This document shows, piece after piece, positions 58,085 through 64,000 of a stretch of 64,000 bases of DNA. Each line of letters begins with the position of its first letter. Position 1 is the stretch's first letter. The position numbers and the translations under genes were made by a program. The stretch comes from Blakeslea trispora (Eukaryota > Mucoromycota > Mucoromycetes > Mucorales > Choanephoraceae). The notes under the pieces were generated by a model that saw only the letters and a list, made by a program, of their open reading frames with translations, searched no databases and was not told where the DNA came from. The stretch covers positions 60,080-124,079 of the forward strand of contig JAIWNE010000098.1 of NCBI GenBank assembly GCA_025331445.1. Reading direction: 5' to 3'.

Positions 58085-60403
58085 CTATTTGTTTGATAAA
58101 ACTACAGTGCTTCAGGTCTTAAACTTGAAGAAAAAAAAGCCCATCTATGAAATCTTTCAGAGGGACCAAAAGTGAATGGATTTATATAAAACTGCATAAC
58201 ATTCATTTTTTATACCTTTCTTAACAAAAGCTGTCATTTACTTTTTTGATTAACCTAAAAATATTTTTTTCTGAAAGGTGTTGTATTAAGTGTACAACAT
58301 AGCATAACAAACAGCCAATTTACTTGGTAAAAGCAAACAAATAAAAAATAAGCTACGTGGAGAAATAATGTAAACAAACGTACTTGTCAATAAGACAAGT
58401 AAAGTATACAAAACCTGGTGTCGGTATAAACTCTTGCAAATGATACAATTGATCCACTCTTATTTTCCAATGGACTTTGACTTAGAAACAATACGGAATA
58501 AATGATCTATGACACAGACTAGTATAATATAAATAGACACTATACTTCTTGAAATAAACAGTAATTCTTTATCTGATTTTAATCATTTTGACACCTGATA
58601 GACCAAAAGGCTTAAAAGTCGAGCGGTTTTTCGGATTTTTGGCTGTGGTTATATGGGGAGGCCATATATTTAGAGAGGGCTATAGGGGGTCATCAGTCTA
58701 CCCATATAGAACTATGAAGTTGAGTTTCAAATAGCTCACTGTGTAACATAAATCTAGCCAATTGTATCGCATTCACCGCGGCGTAGAGGGTGCATGTAGT
58801 GACTCAAATAATTGTGAAATAACCTTGCGAAATATTTGTTTTTTTCATATGCGGTTTCAAAGAAAAATAGGCAGAAACACAATGAAAATCGATGCAGAAA
58901 CACAAGAATTGGGTTATGGGTAAATTATTATACGAGCTTACTTTGAATGGGAGTGCTTTATCACGCCAAACGATTTTTCACCCTTTTATAGTAAAATCGC
59001 TTGTCAAAAAGCAAAATAGAGCATAACTATTGGCTGATTTAAGGTTTCAGTCTAAAATAACAGAAAATTACACAAGAAAATCGCAGAAATCAAAGTCCAC
59101 AAATTACACAAGTAAAAGGGGCTTTTATTACTGGTTGTTGAGAATGAAAAACATGCAAAAAATCTGAGAAAGAAACGGAGATATTTTTTGCGCAGATGCG
59201 GCACCCCAAGTTCTACAAAAACACAGAAGGGGATGAGTGGTTGAGAGGGTGCGACAAAATTGGGGGGTTAGCTAGGCTTTGATGTAAAATGATTGGAGGA
59301 GAGTGAGGAGTGTATGTGGGGGTAAGGTGAATTTTGAAGGAAAAAAAGTACTTAGAAAAAATCAAAGTAATTTCATTTTTACTACCGGACACAATTTTTG
59401 AACTGTTTTTTTGTGTCTTTTAGCTGTTATTTTCACTTTCTTTTTCTTTCACTTTTAATCCTTCAAGGGTAAGTTTGATAGTTATGTTTGCTGATGCTAT
59501 GTTCTGAAGTGATTTAAGGTAAAGTGTTTCTATACAAAAGATGCCTTTTAGTTCTGTTATTAACCATCTTCTCTTGCTTGCTCTAGGTAAGCTATAGGCT
59601 TGGTCTTTTTCTTGCAAAGGTAAGATACTCCCTCTATTATACGCGTCTACTTATCCAGTTAACTAACATACCACTTATTCATTTAGAGAACTGTATACGG
59701 GTCTACTCTTTCTGTTAAGCGCTCTCTGCTTCTTTTGCTCTTGCTTCTCTGCTTGGCGCTATATCTATTGCTCTGTATATAGCGTTTCTACTGCCTGTAT
59801 AGTAGCCATATTTCCTAGTGCCTAGCAGGGAAGTGGGAACGATTACGTGGCCTTGCCTAGTGGCAAGAGCAGCGGTCAATATTTTTTAAATAAAACGATA
59901 TTTTTTATAAGCCACATTTATTTGCAATAATCGAGAATTCCAAAAATGCAACCAATTTTGAAAAAGGGGGGTCTAGAAAAGAAGGGGGGGTGGCAGTTTT
60001 CCTATCCAAATATGGAACGACTTTTTGTCAGTTGCGTCGTCCATATATGATAATGATTTTTGTCAGTTTGTTGCCCATAAGCGGTTTAGTCACCTTTTTC
60101 ACAAATGGGGTTTAAAATTGAAGAAAAAAATCGTTGCGCGTGATAGTCGAATTATATCTAGCTTAGGTCTCAAAGGGGAGTTATACTGACAAATTGCCTT
60201 TAGCGTATATAGCGATGATGATTTAGCATGTTCTACATGTATAACAATAAATGAGCAAATGGTAATGCCTTTAATTTCGGATGAGCTTGGCACATTATTG
60301 GATTATTTAAGTATTATGGGCAAATCAAGCTTGTTTATTTTTATTAATTAGAATCAAATATATGCTATATATGGGTTTTTCTTTAGGCTGATTTGTAGCT
60401 CAG
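58085..60403. other. Intergenic stretch, possibly element-derived
   Basis: No gene recognised. G-run segments occur at 58660-58700, 59255-59330 and 59965-60000 in otherwise AT-rich DNA. A minus-strand frame at 59420-59617 and another at 60099-60293 have no motif. The region could be a decayed DNA element, but no termini or transposase residues are evident. Confidence 0.4.
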
Positions 60404-60637
60404 ATGTCCTTTTTCGTAATAGGGATGCTGCATCGGGTGTATCCAGATAGATTGGCATGCTTGGTTTTGATAAAGGTACCTTTTGGGATCATAAGAAGCA
60501 GTATAGGATACAGAAATGAGTTAATTTCCATGACTAGAGCCTTCAGTAAGCACATTAATCGCTTTGCAGTAGCTGCGCTTGAAAAATATTCGGCCTTAAC
60601 CGAGAGTGATTATTTTCGAAATTATTTTTTTTCTTGA
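60404..60637 (+). other. Open frame of 77 codons, unassigned
   Basis: Begins with ATG and encodes LACLVLIKVPFGIIRSSIGY, then AFSKHINRFAVAALEKYSAL. It is coding-like in composition but has no recognised family. It may be a fragment of an element. A weakly similar phrase (LARHIERFIYHIVAFYQCLL) occurs in a frame at 62532-62729. Confidence 0.25.
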
Positions 60638-60829
60638 CAGCCATTTTGAAGCAACATGCAAGGTCATGAGCAACACCAAGTAAGAGATCACTCGTCGCCA
60701 GTATACACAAGAGTCAAAAACAATAGAGAAAGAAAGTAAATAGCATAGAAAGTCTAAAAAACCCAAAAAAAAATAAAAATGAGACGCGATCCTTTACACA
60801 TGTAGTTTGTCATGAGCATGTTGATTCCG

Positions 60830-61092
60830 TTATATGCGATTAGGTACCTCATGAGTCCAGCCAAATGTGCGAGCAACAGTCAGAAGAAAATATTTGATAA
60901 AGAGAAATTCATTTGGTAAGATAGCAGAGTCAAAATAATCTGGGGGCGGTATTTCACTTGTCGCGAAAAAGATTCAAGGTGATGAGGCAAGCTCATCTGA
61001 AATGGAGCACCCATGTAAGCATGAGCAAAGGCAAGAAGACACAAAAAGAAAAAAGCCACAAGCAGTAAAGTTGGAAAGAACCCCAAGTTCAA
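60830..61092 (-). pseudogene. Relic of a secreted-protein gene (tentative)
   Basis: The minus-strand frame from 61092 encodes a good signal peptide (FFPTLLLVAFFFLCLLAFAHA) followed by YMGAPFQMSLPHHLESFSRQ. After a shift of frame, another coding-like phrase follows (PPDYFDSAILPNEFLFIKYF). The frame opens at TTG, not ATG. This could be the first exon of an old secreted-protein gene. No downstream exons are recognisable. Confidence 0.3.
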
Positions 61093-64000
61093 TCAAAAAG
61101 AGATTTGGCAAGCTTTAAAAGCACAAACCATAGTAGTGGAAGGAGAATAGGTGGATAGACATTATTCTTTGAAGATGAGGTAGAGAGATGGCGACATGAG
61201 AAGAGACCAAGTACCCTGAACGACAGTATATCAGAGAGAAAAAGTACGTCTTGAACTTAGGATAATGACCAGTAGCAATACTTGGAGAGATAGACCAGAT
61301 GAGCACAAAAGAAAGAAGGTAGACATGAATGAGTCAGAAATAGGATGGAAGCATGGTTGACAATTGGATGTGTGTTTGTCAAAAGGTTTCAAGGCAATGA
61401 CTAAAAACAGAGCAAGTTAGTATATGCAATGCATAAAATAAGATAGACAAACAAATGGAGAATCCGAAAGACCTAAGGCAAGGTTAACTTGAAAAAAGAC
61501 GCATCAACCCAGAAAGGCAGCATAAATAGAGATGGTATACAGAAAACGGTCAAAAAGGTATAAGTTTGAGCAACATGGTATAGAGCAGGCGGTTTGGATA
61601 AAAAAGTCTTGGATGAGTTTGCAGAAAGCAATACAAAAGAGGGTGACATGGATAAAGGATTGTATATCAAAGCCAATGATGAGTATCTACACAAGTATAT
61701 ACAAAATTGATGAACAGCAGATATATACGGATGAAGAGTTGAAGGAATCAAAGAAATAGAAGAGAAGCATAGTCGAGTTGTTGGGATGTTGTCATGATAA
61801 GGTGATAAACATGTAGCTATTGTTAAATAAAAGAGTTAGTAATGTTGATGGAATATATGATATTTGTAAAAAAAAAAAAAAAGAGATAGAGGTGCTTACC
61901 TTTTGCTGTGCATATAATAAAAAAAAAGAAAAAAGAATATGGGGGATTGAAAAAAAAAATGACCAGTATATATGAAAAATATGGCAGTGATGAGAAGAAA
62001 GTATGATTTCATTGACAGATTTGTGATATTTGCAGTCTCAGGAAAATTCAATGAGAGGGAACTCGATTTTTTTATTAAAAAGAAAGAGAGGGAACTAATT
62101 CTACTGCAAGTCCATGTTGTGTTTATATATTATTTCTATCTCGGTTTCAATCAATCACTCCGTTATAATTTTATCTGTATGAGCAGTTTTCCTGCTAGGA
62201 TGACTGGTCACCTTAATTGAAAGATGGCTGTAGCCAGATTTCATCCCCCACCTTGAATAAGGTGGAGATATATTGTTTACTTGATTTATATCTTGGAGAG
62301 ATAATAATTATGCTCGACAAGATATGTTTTAATCTTGATTAGTGTTTCAATATATCAGGCATAACTGTTTCATACTTGTTCACTTGTTTCGTTGGATGTT
62401 AAGATCAGTTTAGATTAGGTGATAACGATAGACAAGCTCTTTGTAATTATGTCTCAGAACTATCTTTATCCAAGTAATGATTTAGTCTTTTCTTATAATG
62501 AAATCTCTAGAATCATTGCTTGTTCTGTTAGATGCTGCTACCTTGGTATTATAAGGCCTATGCAACCATCTTGCTATCACATGTGTCATGTCATATAGCT
62601 ATTTCAAGTATTGATGAGAAGAGAGTCAATGAATATAAATCTGATCATGCTTTCAATGTGTTAGCTAGGCACATTGAACGCTTTATATATCATATCGTCG
62701 CTTTTTACCAATGCTTGTTAGATGTTTGATTTTAGGATTACCTCTGGTAATATCTGAAATGATTTTAGTTTTCCAACTTTGTGAACATTATTTGATTAAT
62801 TGTTATTTTGACATTATCTGTAAAAATAACCTTTGATGATGATTAATTGGATTTCCTATTATAAGTCGTTCTGGCTTCTGTATATGCCCAAATACGACAA
62901 GATTCAAGCTAAAATTGTACTGAAAAGGAAAAATGTCTTGGATTTGCATAAACAGATCTTATTAGTGATCAATTAAAGGAACGCTTTACAAAACGGGATC
63001 TTAAAGAAACACCAAGGTAGAATCTATAAAAAAGTTGATAGCAAAGCGTCAAGCTGTCTCAAAATTATATATGTATATGAATGAACCATTTTTTAACGTA
63101 CAAGTAACTAGCTTAAAAATAAAATGTATCAACAGCAACCCTATTATATAGTGTCGCTCTTGTTAGAGATATAATAGACTATAACAATAGGATGGCACAT
63201 CATAAGCCAAATGTAATAAGATTATTCATTTATTGTAAAGGCTCATTGACACAAATACTTCTTATGACACCCTTTGAATCCATTTAAAAATTAAACACTG
63301 AAAGAGCCTAATTTCAGTTTGATTGTATTGTCATTTTATGATAATTTCAAATGACCCAGAATAGTATAATATGGTGAACATCAAAACCATCAGAATGCAG
63401 CATACAAATAGATCTCTTAGACGCACAAAATGTCTCTTACTTGAGAGTAACTCACATATGGTTTAGTACTGGAAAGCAATTGAACGAGTATAGATTTTAA
63501 TGGTTTTTCAGTTGATTTTTTTGATTGAAGAGCAAATGTAATTACAAGCAGTTTGTGTATGATTTGGCATTACTGTAAGTGGTACAGATACTTTGAATGG
63601 TACTGTGCTACTTTGTAAGATTGTCACCTTTACTTCAAATATAATTGTATAGAGAAGTAAATAGGAGATTTAGATGATTTGGAATAACAGCTTTTATAAA
63701 TCATAATCAGAACCAGAAACATTTGTATATTTCATCATGAGAGCTTGAAGTAGCTTTTACTCGAAATTAAATGCTTTTCCATAAGCAGTTTGAGATCATC
63801 AAATTTTTATCTCGATTGTATATTGTCTTGAGCATACATTCATCATCATATATCTATCTCTTTGATTTAGAGGTATACCTTTTTAAGTATCTCTTTAAGA
63901 AACTGGTCAACTATATTCCAGATTTTCAGCTTTTATTAACTAAGCAATCGCTTTCTAGGGTATTTGTAGGTGCTTTTTATTTATTTTATTTTATTTTAAT
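61093..64000. other. Terminal stretch without recognised genes
   Basis: The plus strand is purine-rich to about 61790, then ordinary AT-rich DNA follows. A small hairpin CCACCTT-GAAT-AAGGTGG lies at 62248-62265. Frames up to 92 codons occur on both strands without motifs. A TTTTA repeat closes the window. Confidence 0.45.

Noticed and set aside
59780..59880. Possible tRNA-like segment (GTGGCAAGAGC)
   Set aside because: The D-arm-like phrase is not followed by anticodon and T arms at proper spacing; no cloverleaf could be drawn.

Overview
This is AT-rich eukaryotic DNA from a filamentous fungus, most likely a member of the Mucorales (Mucoromycota). The support is compact genes with short introns (about 45-80 nt, GT-AG), a GPI-anchored chitinase, a GT15 mannosyltransferase, and element families that I associate with Mucorales (Fanzor, Tc1-like, MULE-like, chromodomain Ty3). 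The clade assignment is inference. Most multi-exon genes below were assembled by joining exons by eye at consensus splice sites with consistent reading phase; none has transcript support.

Region 1 to 42.7 kb is mostly host genes. In order they are: a KDM8/JMJD5-type JmjC protein (2.8-4.3 kb, -), a secreted protein of unknown function (5.4-6.3, -), the RFT1 lipid-linked oligosaccharide flippase (7.5-9.2, -), a coiled-coil CxxC protein (11.2-12.4, +), mitochondrial ribosomal protein mL46 (12.7-13.5, -), a GH18 chitinase (13.6-15.2, -), a GT15 mannosyltransferase (15.4-17.0, -), kinetochore NUF2 (17.1-18.8, +), alpha-tubulin (18.8-20.3, -), a class C beta-lactamase-like serine hydrolase (24.6-26.2, -), a small mitochondrial protein (28.4-29.0, +), NAF1 (29.0-30.4, -), a BAR-SH3 protein (31.1-32.6, +), a STE20/PAK-like kinase (36.0-37.6, -) and an RNPS1-like SR protein (41.4-42.6, -). 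Decayed Tc1 copies, two related MITEs, a long hairpin, a truncated Fanzor relic and a MULE relic lie between them. RFT1, GT15 and the chitinase together suggest a secretory-pathway and cell-wall theme, but fungal neighbours need not be functionally linked.

Region 44 to 58.1 kb is accessory. It holds a large decayed Fanzor locus (a eukaryotic TnpB-like, RuvC-type, RNA-guided nuclease family) at 44.05-48.33 kb, a broken FAR1-type DNA-binding reading frame, and a broken gene whose product carries a PD-(D/E)xK-like motif. The last part is a complete young Ty3-type chromodomain LTR retrotransposon (52.24-58.08 kb, -) with near-identical 433-bp LTRs and one frameshift inside the integrase.

Region 58.1 to 64 kb has no convincing intact gene. 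It is AT-rich, with a purine-skewed stretch and weak coding relics.
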